The position numbers were made by a program, and so were the translations under genes. The notes below the pieces were generated by a model. That model saw only the letters and a program-made list of their open reading frames with translations, did no database searches and had not been told where the DNA came from. A DNA stretch of 10,368 bases from Opitutus sp. GAS368. GTDB lineage: Bacteria; Verrucomicrobiota; Verrucomicrobiae; Opitutales; UBA953. Of the stretch, positions 1 to 6,281 are shown piece by piece. The first letter of the stretch is position 1; each line of letters starts with the position of its first letter. Where the stretch lies: positions 1 to 10,368 of the forward strand of contig CALQQQ010000027.1 in assembly GCA_943332745.1 (NCBI GenBank), given 5' to 3'.

Positions 1-439
1 AGCGCACCAAAGCCTCATGCTTCGCGCGGAACTCGTCGCTCCAGGCGGAGGGCTGATGCGAGATGCCATCCATACGACAAATCGTGCGTGAGGCCTTGGC
101 ATAAAGGATGGCGTGATCCGGGCTCCGGAACTCGACATCCACCGTCAGGCCGGCGGCGCGGACTTTGCGAACGCTGAGAATCAGCTTCACGTCGCACTCT
201 GGGCGGATGGCGACGAGGTAGTGCAGGTCGATATCACGGACCACCACGTAGACATCCGGCGCCACGGCGGGGTCGATGGTGTCCTTGCCCATCAAAGCGA
301 TGAACATGACCTTCTGTGCGCGTTCCATCATGAGCACGTAGTGCGAGTGATGGAGAATCCCGAGCCCGTCGGTCTGGTCGAACCAAGTCCGGATGGTCAC
401 GTGAAAAGTCTTATCAGGCTGGAGTCCGTCGGCTGGCAT
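1..439 (-). CDS. Acyl-CoA thioesterase, hotdog fold (4HBT/YbgC type), 3' end beyond window
   Basis: An open frame runs from an ATG at 439 to the left edge without a stop (146 residues seen, C-terminus missing). Residues 19-42 carry the 4-hydroxybenzoyl-CoA thioesterase signature: W-F-D-Q-T-D-G-L-G, then HSHY and MMERAQ. This matches the family pattern of an Asp in 'TD-x-x-G', an aromatic Tyr and a helix with E-R-A-R/Q, with D24 as the likely catalytic Asp. Family members hydrolyse acyl-CoA or acyl-ACP thioesters in the cytoplasm, usually as tetramers of 130-160 residues, so little should be missing. It starts 44 bp after the OleD-type gene on the same strand and probably shares its transcript. 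Its role there is inferred: release of acyl chains, or clearing of OleA condensation products or side products. No clear Shine-Dalgarno sequence precedes the start. The fold is confident; the substrate is not known. Confidence 0.8.
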   Translation of the reverse strand, partial: MPADGLQPDKTFHVTIRTWFDQTDGLGILHHSHYVLMMERAQKVMFIALMGKDTIDPAVAPDVYVVVRDIDLHYLVAIRPECDVKLILSVRKVRAAGLTVDVEFRSPDHAILYAKASRTICRMDGISHQPSAWSDEFRAKHEALVR

Positions 440-483
440 GGGGAAAGGGATGAGGCGAAAGCGTTCCGGGGCAAGCGAACGCG

Positions 484-1479
484 TTATTTCGTCCGCAGCG
501 TCGCCGCGAGGCGGTCGAGCTCGGCCCAGGTGTCGACGGCGGGCTTCAGGCCGAGGTCGCGGCGGGCCGCAGAGACGTCGAACCAATGGTCCTTGGCGAG
601 TTCGACGGCGACGAAGCGGGTCATGGGTGGTTCGCCCTTGCGGCGGAAGAGCGTCCAGACGCCTTCGAGCAGGGCGCCGAGCCAGTAGGCCGCGCGTTGG
701 CTGATTCGTTTCGTGATGGGTTTTTCACCGGCGCCGACGAGCAGGCGATTGATGAAAACCCAGAGCTTCACGGGTTCGCCTTGCGAGAGGAAGTACGCCT
801 TACCGTTGGCGCGGCCGGCGAGGAGTGCGTCGAGCGCGCCGAGGTGCGCGTCGGCGGCGGTGTCGACGTGCGTGACGTCGACCTGGTTCTCGCCGTCGCC
901 GACAATACGGAGCTTGCCGGCGCGGGCACGGGCGAGGACGCGTGGGAAGAGGTGATTGTCTCCGGGACCCCAGATTAGGTGAGGACGGAGCGCGCAGACC
1001 TTAAGTTTTTCGGAAGCGGCCTGGAGGGCGACCTCCTCGGCGATGGCCTTGGTCTCGGCGTAAGCGCAGAGCCAGTTGTCACCGTAGGGTAGGGATTCGT
1101 CGGCGCCCCGGAAGGCTTCGCCGTTGAAGACAACGCTCGGGGTACTCGTGTGCACCAGGGCGCTTACGCCGTGAGCCATGCACGCTCCGACGACATTCGA
1201 GGTGCCTTCGACGTTGATGCGGACGTATTCTTCCCAAGGGCCCCAGACGCCGGCTTTGGCCGCGACGTGGAAGACGTAGTCGCAGCCTTTCACGGCCGCG
1301 TCGACCGTCGAGCGCTCGGCGATGTCGCCGCGGTGGAAGTCCACCTGGCTGGAGAGCTCGCCGGTCATTGGCGTCCGACCCAGCACGCGGACTCGATAGC
1401 CACGGGCGAGGCAGCGGCGGACCACGGCCTGCCCGAGGAAGCCAGCACCGCCCGTGATGAGGACGAGTGGAGCGTTCAT
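484..1479 (-). CDS. oleD: OleD-type NAD(P)-dependent reductase (extended SDR, 3-beta-HSD-like)
   Basis: A 331-residue extended short-chain dehydrogenase. An N-terminal Rossmann motif TGGAGFLG lies at residues 9-16, a Thr-Ser-Thr segment at 111-113 supplies the active-site Ser/Thr, and Y140-x-x-x-K144 (YAETK) is the catalytic pair. Best matches by pattern are sterol-dehydrogenase-like OleD proteins, which reduce the 2-alkyl-3-ketoacid made by OleA to the 2-alkyl-3-hydroxyacid using NADPH. The call depends partly on the neighbour: the OleC-type gene ends inside this start (ATGA at 1476-1479), a coupling expected for partners of one enzyme complex. I chose ATG 1479 over ATG 1500 because it begins eight residues before the Rossmann Thr and gives the 4-bp overlap; the longer form would add seven residues with no family support. 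Alternative: another NAD-dependent epimerase or hydroxysteroid dehydrogenase-like enzyme. Confidence 0.78.
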   Translation of the reverse strand: MNAPLVLITGGAGFLGQAVVRRCLARGYRVRVLGRTPMTGELSSQVDFHRGDIAERSTVDAAVKGCDYVFHVAAKAGVWGPWEEYVRINVEGTSNVVGACMAHGVSALVHTSTPSVVFNGEAFRGADESLPYGDNWLCAYAETKAIAEEVALQAASEKLKVCALRPHLIWGPGDNHLFPRVLARARAGKLRIVGDGENQVDVTHVDTAADAHLGALDALLAGRANGKAYFLSQGEPVKLWVFINRLLVGAGEKPITKRISQRAAYWLGALLEGVWTLFRRKGEPPMTRFVAVELAKDHWFDVSAARRDLGLKPAVDTWAELDRLAATLRTK

Positions 1480-3122
1480 GGGGCGAGGCGCTTGGTCCAT
1501 TCCTTGGCCAGCTGGAGCCGGTGGATCTTGGCGTTATGGCGGACGTCCACGGGCAGGGCACGTTGGAAGACGATGTGCTTTACGAGGCCGGCCTGCGGGC
1601 TAACGCGGGCGAGCTCCTGGATATCAGCGACGAAGCGCGCACGGTCCGCTTCGGTCTCGGGAAAGTGCCCGGCGCGCGGTTCGACGACGACGACGGCCGT
1701 CTGGTCAGGGGCGACACCGAGGCCGATGAGCGCGCAGCGGAAGACTTGCGGATGTTGGCGGAAGGCAGGCTCGAGCGATTCCGTCGGCAGTTCGCCTTCG
1801 GCGGTGCGGATTTTCTCCACGCGGCGGCCCAGGAAGAAAAGGCGGCCGGAAGTATCGAGCGCGCCGAGATCTCCCATGCGATGCCAGGTGCGCGCGCCGT
1901 CGGCGACCTTCGCCAGCCTGGTCGCCTCGGGCAGGCCGTCGTATTCGCGGGTTACGCTGGGTCCGGTTGCAATGATCTCGCCGACTTCACCCACGGCGCA
2001 GGGGATGGTTTCGGCGAGCGTCGCAATTGGTCCGTCCGTCTCGCGGACGATGCGGATCTCGACGCCGCTGACGGGGCGGCCGACGCAGGTCCCTTGGCCG
2101 CGAAGGGCGAGCTGGCGGGCGTCGCCGAGGAGCTCGTCGGACGTGATCGTCGTGATCGGTAAACACTCGGTCGCTCCATACGGCGTGTGAGTCACGCAGT
2201 TCGGCGCAACCATGCGAAGCTTGGCCAGCAGTTCGCCCGAGACCGGAGCACCGGCGATGAGGAGGCGACGCAGGTCGGGCAGTCTGAGTCCGCGGGCTTC
2301 GCAATGGTCGGCGATCTTGCTCCAGATCGCCGGGGAGCCGAACGAGCAGTTGACTTGCTCAGAGATGAGCGCGGACACCAGCGGGGCCGGATCGGCGGCG
2401 AGCGGCCGCGAAGGGTCAATGAGTGGCGTGACGGTTGTCGTGCCGAGGGCCGGATTGAAGAGTGCGAAAAGCGGGAGCATCGCCATGTCGGTCTCGCCTG
2501 GGCGGATGTCGTAGGTCGCGCGGACCAGCTCGATTTGGGCGTCGAACATCCCGTGCGTGTAACGGACGCCTTTGGGTGCGCCGGTCGAGCCGGAGGTGAA
2601 AAGAATCGCGGCGAGTGTACTCTGGTCGACGGAGGCGAGCGCGCGCGGGGTTTCTGCCATCGTCGCGAGCGCCTTTCGCCATGAGGAGTTTCCGATCGTC
2701 ACGCGCTGGCGCAGCGAACGAAACGCAGCCAAGGGGAGCCGGCTGAGCAGGGTTGCGGGGAGAAGTCCGGCGAGGGCTTCGGGGTGGGAGCGGCGCACGC
2801 ATGCCAAGAAGGCCGGCCAGCCCATGCCTGGGTCGATCGCGATCGGCACTGCGCCAAGCTTGAGTAGGCCAAACATCCCGACGATCAGGTCGTGGCCAGG
2901 GCGGACGGCCAAGAGCACGCGAGTCCCTTGGGTGATTCCCTGGCGGCTCAAGTATTTGGCGGCGCCGTCGCTCTCTTGGTCGAGTTGTCGGAACGTGCGG
3001 GCCTCATGCAGGACTTGCCCGGAGGCGTCGACGGCGGTCGGGGACTTTATCGCCACCCCGTCCGGGCGGTCGGTAGCCGCGATCCGAAGATGGCGGGCGA
3101 CATTGCTTCCGGGGTCGTTCAT
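1476..3122 (-). CDS. oleC: OleC-type adenylating enzyme (beta-lactone synthetase, ANL superfamily)
   Basis: A 548-residue acyl-adenylate-forming protein. Visible motifs in order: the phosphate-binding loop TSGSTGAPKG (176-185, K184), YGATE (315-319), the HRMGD hinge-region motif (Asp418), and a C-terminal RHNAKIHR with the conserved Lys at 532. The YTHGMFDAQ, PLFALFNPALG and HTPYGATE surroundings, and the P-V-D-V-R-H-N-A-K-I ending, are characteristic of OleC rather than of ordinary fatty-acyl-CoA ligases. OleC activates a 2-alkyl-3-hydroxyacid with ATP and closes it to a beta-lactone. Databases often label such proteins 'fatty acid CoA ligase family'. The ATG at 3122 is preferred: an in-frame upstream extension to 3209 would translate the hairpin at 3136-3159 and reach the lipoprotein gene's 3' end. 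Only 13 bp separate that hairpin from the start. OleB and OleA, its usual partners, are not in the window. Confidence 0.83.
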   Translation of the reverse strand: MNDPGSNVARHLRIAATDRPDGVAIKSPTAVDASGQVLHEARTFRQLDQESDGAAKYLSRQGITQGTRVLLAVRPGHDLIVGMFGLLKLGAVPIAIDPGMGWPAFLACVRRSHPEALAGLLPATLLSRLPLAAFRSLRQRVTIGNSSWRKALATMAETPRALASVDQSTLAAILFTSGSTGAPKGVRYTHGMFDAQIELVRATYDIRPGETDMAMLPLFALFNPALGTTTVTPLIDPSRPLAADPAPLVSALISEQVNCSFGSPAIWSKIADHCEARGLRLPDLRRLLIAGAPVSGELLAKLRMVAPNCVTHTPYGATECLPITTITSDELLGDARQLALRGQGTCVGRPVSGVEIRIVRETDGPIATLAETIPCAVGEVGEIIATGPSVTREYDGLPEATRLAKVADGARTWHRMGDLGALDTSGRLFFLGRRVEKIRTAEGELPTESLEPAFRQHPQVFRCALIGLGVAPDQTAVVVVEPRAGHFPETEADRARFVADIQELARVSPQAGLVKHIVFQRALPVDVRHNAKIHRLQLAKEWTKRLAP

Positions 3123-3135
3123 GGCCTGTAAACGA

Positions 3136-3159
3136 AGAAGCCCCGAATCCGGGGCTTCT
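3136..3159 (-). terminator. Strong hairpin between lipoprotein gene and oleC; intrinsic terminator or attenuator
   Basis: A perfect 10-bp inverted repeat (AGAAGCCCCG / CGGGGCTTCT) encloses a 4-nt loop. On the minus strand it is followed by TTCGTTTA, a modest U-rich tail. It begins 19 bp after the lipoprotein stop codon (3179), as expected for that gene's terminator. It ends only 13 bp before the oleC start codon, so there is no room for a full promoter between them. The inverted repeat is seen directly; terminator function is inferred from the GC-rich stem and T-rich tail. Confidence 0.75.
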
Positions 3160-3178
3160 GCAAGGGATACTTGAAGGT

Positions 3179-3442
3179 TTAGTAGTCGGTCAGCGTGACT
3201 GCGCCCCAAAGGAGGGTGATGCGGTCGCCGGAAGTGATCCGTCGGCTGTAGAAATCGTTCATGTTCACGCCTATGGTCGGCCTTTCATTCGGGGCGTAGG
3301 AGCCGGACTCGACCTTAACGATACCGAGGAAGTTATGGCTGGGCTCCATCGACACGTTGCGCCCGTGGTTAGGGGTGTCGTAAGTGGTGCAACCGACGAG
3401 AGCGGCGGAAGCGATTAAGGTAGCAAGGGCGAGCTGCTTCAT
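3179..3442 (-). CDS. Small lipoprotein of unknown function (87 aa)
   Basis: The start at ATG 3442 yields a classic lipoprotein signal peptide: M-K-Q, a hydrophobic stretch, and a lipobox L15-V16-G17-C18. A longer in-frame version starting at 3556 would bury this signal in the middle of the protein and overlap the prepilin peptidase gene, so it is rejected. After lipidation and cleavage at Cys18 about 70 residues remain. They are polar, with aromatic residues near the C-terminus (FYSRR, LLWG, LTDY), and have no transmembrane segment or other cysteine. Thr follows Cys, with no Asp at +2, which by the enterobacterial rule favours the outer membrane. I do not recognise the mature part. The gene lies 56 bp after the prepilin peptidase gene, has its own candidate promoter and ends at a strong hairpin, so it may be a single-gene unit. 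Confidence 0.75.
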   Translation of the reverse strand: MKQLALATLIASAALVGCTTYDTPNHGRNVSMEPSHNFLGIVKVESGSYAPNERPTIGVNMNDFYSRRITSGDRITLLWGAVTLTDY

Positions 3443-3458
3443 AGCGGGGTGAATTAGG

Positions 3459-3487
3459 ATGATTGGCAGGGGGGAGGGGGCTGACAA
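3459..3487 (-). promoter_or_regulatory. Candidate sigma-70-like promoter for the lipoprotein gene, with C-tract spacer
   Basis: On the minus strand TTGTCA (3487-3482, five of six to the -35 consensus) is followed after 17 bp by AATCAT (3464-3459, four of six to the -10 consensus). The predicted start of transcription is about 10 bases before the ATG at 3442. The spacer is almost pure pyrimidine, with runs of five and six C. The -35 box lies within CTGAC-AA-GTCAG (3481-3492), a 5-bp inverted repeat that could be an operator or chance. The promoter match is only moderate. Confidence 0.35.
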
Positions 3488-3498
3488 GTCAGAATCAT

Positions 3499-4356
3499 TC
3501 ACGAAGCCGCCCAGTTGCGCCACAGGATGACCAGTTCGGGGCCGCGAAAGAACCAAATAGCCCCGGCGATGGCCATACTGGGGACAAAAGGCACTACTCC
3601 GGCGTATTCTTCGCCTTTAATCTTGGCCTGAATCAGGCCCGGGAGCGCGGTGATGACGCCGACGACCGAGCCGCCAAAGAGGCAGAAGACCGCGCCTTGC
3701 CAGCCGCAATAGGCGCCGACTCCGGCACAGAGGATGATGTCGGCTTCGCCCATAGCCTCGCGGCCAGCCAAGACGCTACCAATGGTCCGAATCCACCAGA
3801 CCAAGGCCGTGCCCACGGCGACGCCGAGGAGAGCATCCATCAGCGCTCGGAAGCGATTGACGGCTTCGATCGAGTTTGCGGTCTCGCCGTGGACTGAGGG
3901 TACAAGCATTGCGAGGATGACACCTGTCCCGACCAAAGCGAAGTTCGGGGCGTCGGGGACCATCATGTCGTCCAAGTCGCACCCAGCGAGTAATACTAGG
4001 AGCGGAAGGTAGACGCACGCGACCGCGGCCTTGGCCGGCGGCAGGAAGGTCCAGGCGGCGACGAACAGGAGGGCGGTGACGAGTTCGACGAGCGGATAGC
4101 GGACGGAGATACGCGCGGCGCAGCAGTGCGCGCGGCCGCGGAGGAAGAGCCAGCCGAAGAGCGGGATGTTATACCAGAAGGGAATTGGCTGGCCGCAGGC
4201 GCAGCGCGACCCCGGCGTCACGATCGATTCCCCTTTGGGCAATCGATGAATGCAGACGTTAAGAAAGCTTCCGACGCAGGCCCCGACGGCGCCGACGCTT
4301 AAGGCGGCGAGGGCCGGGTGGAGCTTGGCGAAATTCTGCAAGTCGACGAGCGTCAT
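3499..4356 (-). CDS. pilD: Type IV prepilin peptidase / N-methyltransferase (A24 family)
   Basis: A 285-residue polytopic inner-membrane protein. The N-terminal signature GSFLNVCIHRLP (29-40) is followed by a cysteine-bearing cytoplasmic domain and N-I-P...W-L-F-L-R-G, ending in ISVRYPLVE (83-91), all typical of PilD/GspO. Catalytic aspartates of the A24 type are expected in CDLDDMMVPD (126-135) and at D206 in A-M-G-E-A-D. These enzymes cleave the leader peptides of type IV pilins and type II secretion pseudopilins and methylate the new N-terminus. Two features are unusual: the zinc-type cysteines are C52-x-C54 and C78-C79 instead of two CxxC pairs, and the GxGD motif reads G-E-A-D. The ATG at 4356 lies 2 bp after the aroE stop codon, so translation is probably coupled. 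No pilin or secretion gene is nearby, so its substrates are elsewhere in the genome. Confidence 0.9.
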   Translation of the reverse strand: MTLVDLQNFAKLHPALAALSVGAVGACVGSFLNVCIHRLPKGESIVTPGSRCACGQPIPFWYNIPLFGWLFLRGRAHCCAARISVRYPLVELVTALLFVAAWTFLPPAKAAVACVYLPLLVLLAGCDLDDMMVPDAPNFALVGTGVILAMLVPSVHGETANSIEAVNRFRALMDALLGVAVGTALVWWIRTIGSVLAGREAMGEADIILCAGVGAYCGWQGAVFCLFGGSVVGVITALPGLIQAKIKGEEYAGVVPFVPSMAIAGAIWFFRGPELVILWRNWAAS

Positions 4357-4358
4357 GG

Positions 4359-5246
4359 TCAGGGGGCGGTTTCGCCGAGCGCGGCGCGCATCGGGGCGTC
4401 AGGGGGAAGCATGCCGTTCCAAAGGCGGAAGGCGAGCGCTCCCTGCCAGCGGAGCATCGAGCGTCCATCGCAGTGGGCGATGCCGCGCTCACGTGCGTCC
4501 TGCAGCAGGCGCGAAGGTTCGCTGCCGTACGTGGTGTCGAAGATAAACTGCCCAGCGACGAGGAGGTCGGCAGGGAAGGGTGAAGGGTCTGTCGGTTTTA
4601 ATCCGAGGGTGGTGCAGTTCACGATGACGGCGTCCGGCGAAGCTGTGATCTGGTCGAGTCCCTCGGCCAGTACCCGCGGGTCGTCGAGCGTGGCGGCGAG
4701 CGCGATTGCTTTGGCCGCATCGCGATTATGCAGGCGGAGCGATGAGCAGCCGTCGGCGAGGCAGGCGGCGGCCACGGCGCGGGCGGCCCCGCCGGAGCCG
4801 AGCAGGATGACTGGGCGATCCTTGGTCGTGCGACCGGAGCGTTCGCGCAGCGCTTCGAGGAAGCCTTGACCATCGGTGGTATTACCGGCCCAGCCGGTCG
4901 CCGTGCGGATGAGCGTGTTGACGGACTCGGCTCGCCGGGCTTCGGGCGAGAGCGATTCGGCGAGCGAGAGCGTCTGGATTTTGTGTGGGACCGTGAGGTT
5001 CACGCCGGCGAAGCCTTTAGTGTGCAATAAGGCCAGCGCTTCGGGCAGTTCATCCGCGGTGATGTGCAGCCGATGGTAGCGGACGCCGGCGAGGCGTGGG
5101 TTCATCGGGAGCAGTGTCGTAAGCGCGGCGTTGTGCATTGCCGGGCTGAGCGAGTGCGCGATCGGGTCGCCCAGCACGCCGAGCTGGCCGGGCGCAAAGT
5201 CGGTTGTGCGGAGTGACGCGAGCGTGAGGGTGTCAGGCGCGCTCAT
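4359..5246 (-). CDS. aroE: Shikimate dehydrogenase (NADP+)
   Basis: A 295-residue enzyme that reduces 3-dehydroshikimate to shikimate with NADPH in the chorismate (aromatic amino acid) pathway, in the cytoplasm. Signatures: GDPIAHSLSP (26-35) with the shikimate-binding S-x-S, VNLTVPHK with the catalytic Lys at 89, T-D-G with catalytic Asp125, a glycine-rich nucleotide loop GSGGAARA, and the C-terminal M-L-x-x-Q motif (Gln268). The usual N-T-D-G reads T-T-D-G here, a mild substitution beside the catalytic Asp that does not suggest loss of function. The length is slightly above the common 270-290. The ATG at 5246 overlaps the end of the upstream SirB1-family gene by 14 bp, and the stop lies 2 bp before the prepilin peptidase start, so the three genes look like one operon with coupled translation. 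Confidence 0.93.
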   Translation of the reverse strand: MSAPDTLTLASLRTTDFAPGQLGVLGDPIAHSLSPAMHNAALTTLLPMNPRLAGVRYHRLHITADELPEALALLHTKGFAGVNLTVPHKIQTLSLAESLSPEARRAESVNTLIRTATGWAGNTTDGQGFLEALRERSGRTTKDRPVILLGSGGAARAVAAACLADGCSSLRLHNRDAAKAIALAATLDDPRVLAEGLDQITASPDAVIVNCTTLGLKPTDPSPFPADLLVAGQFIFDTTYGSEPSRLLQDARERGIAHCDGRSMLRWQGALAFRLWNGMLPPDAPMRAALGETAP

Positions 5247-6078
5247 CGGTCTTTTCTAGGGCGTGAACGAAGGTGAGGAACAGGCGGCTACTGCGATCGT
5301 CGCCCTGCGCTTCGAATTGTGAGACGAGGTTGCGGCAGCAACGTGCGAGGGTCTGGTGCGTCGTGACGGGCAGCAGGAAGGCTTCGTCCGCGGGCAGCTG
5401 GTTGTCGAGCAGTAGCAGCTGGACTTCCGCGCGGGTGCGGAAGGCGCCGCCTTCGTAGCAGTCGATGTAGAGCGGTTCGCGGCCACGGAAGATGCCGACC
5501 ATGAAGCGGCCGGGGAGACCGACGGGCTCGACGGGCAGGCCGAGGCGGCGGGCGACGAGCAGAAAAATCAGGCAGAGCGAGATCGGGATACCACGACGGC
5601 TGTGGATGACCTGCGAGAGTAGGGAAGAGGACGGGACGGCGAAGCTTTCCTGGGCGCCCCGATAGCCTTCTTCACCAAAGATCACGCGGCAGAGCAGGCG
5701 GCATTTCGCCCGGACATCGAGTGGTTCGGCAATGAGTTCGCGGGTGCGTTCGGCGAGGCGGTCAAGTTCGACGGAGTAGGCGTCATCAGCCAAAGACGGG
5801 TCCGTGGCGCGCTCCAGGCGAAGACAGGCTTCCTCGAGGTCGCAGTGCGGGTCGCGAACGTGCACGAGGAAGGCGTGGGCCGCGGCCTCGGGCGTACGCA
5901 GGTCGGCGAGCAACGTGCGGGCGTAGGCCGCGAGGGCTTCGTCTTTCGTCAGGGTTTCGAGCCAGAGTACGCCCGGTAGTCCGGCGGCTTTGATTTTACT
6001 GAGCACGGCGAGGCGGACGACCGGGGAGGGGTCGTCGAGGAGGCGCTCCAAGGTCGCCAGCTCCGCTTCGTGTGTCAT
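5233..6078 (-). CDS. SirB1-family transglutaminase-like protein with N-terminal helical region
   Basis: A 281-residue protein. The first 60 or so residues form a helical, HEAT-like pattern (LERLLDDPSPVVRLAVLSKI). The centre and C-terminal half match the SirB1/transglutaminase-like family: a F-G-E-E-G-Y-R segment, R-R-G-I-P-I-S-L followed by VARRLGLPVE, then GLPGRFMV and YIDCYEGG. In most relatives the LPG motif continues with His (LPGHF), the position of the transglutaminase-core histidine; here it is Arg191, so a catalytic triad may be missing. The function of the family is poorly known; members are cytoplasmic and found beside diverse housekeeping genes. A TTG at 6084 is possible, but ATG 6078 is preferred. 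It is the first gene of the minus-strand run and overlaps aroE by 14 bp. I see no strong Shine-Dalgarno sequence. Confidence 0.75.
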   Translation of the reverse strand: MTHEAELATLERLLDDPSPVVRLAVLSKIKAAGLPGVLWLETLTKDEALAAYARTLLADLRTPEAAAHAFLVHVRDPHCDLEEACLRLERATDPSLADDAYSVELDRLAERTRELIAEPLDVRAKCRLLCRVIFGEEGYRGAQESFAVPSSSLLSQVIHSRRGIPISLCLIFLLVARRLGLPVEPVGLPGRFMVGIFRGREPLYIDCYEGGAFRTRAEVQLLLLDNQLPADEAFLLPVTTHQTLARCCRNLVSQFEAQGDDRSSRLFLTFVHALEKTDERA

Positions 6079-6281
6079 GAGCAATTTCTACCGATGACGA
6101 GAGGGCTACGGCAACAAGGGAGTCCGCTGTCAGCGGTCTTTTAGGGATTGACGGAGGGAGCGACAACTCGTCCCCCAAGGGACGCATTGACGCGGGGTTG
6201 TCTCTCTCCGGCTTTGATAGGCTTCGGTTTGAGGCCTGAATCCGCCATCAGGGCTTGGAACGGTTGGTGCATCAAGGAAGC
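6079..6281. promoter_or_regulatory. Divergent intergenic region between the SirB1-family gene and clpB
   Basis: This 203-bp gap must hold promoters for both directions. On the plus strand two TTGACG boxes, 39 bp apart (6148-6153 and 6187-6192), resemble -35 elements, but neither has a convincing -10 at 16-18 bp; TTTGAT at 6213-6218 is 20 bp from the second. I searched by eye for a CIRCE (HrcA) repeat or an HspR-type repeat and saw neither. A nested inverted repeat lies at 6156-6208 (separate entry). The clpB ribosome-binding site AAGGAAG lies at 6274-6280, directly before the ATG at 6282. On the minus strand TTGCCG (6110-6105) and TAGAAA (6091-6086), 13 bp apart, are too close to be a good promoter for the SirB1-family gene. 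Confidence 0.5.
6156..6208. repeat. Nested inverted repeat in the clpB leader / divergent promoter region
   Basis: The outer arms are 6156-6167 (GGGAGCGACAAC) and 6197-6208 (GTTGTCTCTCTC). They pair at ten Watson-Crick positions, with one G-U pair and one mismatch; the innermost six bases GACAAC/GTTGTC are perfect. Inside, CGTCCC (6169-6174) and GGGACG (6179-6184) form a perfect 6-bp stem around a 4-base loop. The second TTGACG box lies between the inner and outer right arms. The element ends 73 bp before the clpB start. It could be a regulator binding site or an mRNA leader structure; the sequence does not decide. Confidence 0.5.

Noticed and set aside
586..978. Plus-strand frame of 130 codons
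   Set aside because: Antisense shadow of the OleD-type gene; no motif.
1150..2190. Long open frame on the plus strand (346 codons), and a second at 1467-2162
   Set aside because: They lie antisense to the OleC and OleD genes, which carry full family motifs. Their translations are Arg/Asp/Ala-rich with no recognisable motif, as expected for shadows of GC-rich coding DNA.
3443..3556. N-terminal extension of the lipoprotein frame to ATG 3556
   Set aside because: It would overlap the prepilin peptidase end and bury a good lipobox signal peptide; the ATG at 3442 fits better.
6121..6139. Small hairpin CCGCT-GTC-AGCGG followed by TCTTTTA in the divergent region
   Set aside because: Only a 5-bp stem, and no plus-strand gene upstream for it to terminate. 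Probably chance.
6079..6281. Search for CIRCE, HspR-type and sigma-32-type heat-shock elements upstream of clpB
   Set aside because: No matching repeat or -10 CCCCAT-like box was found by eye.
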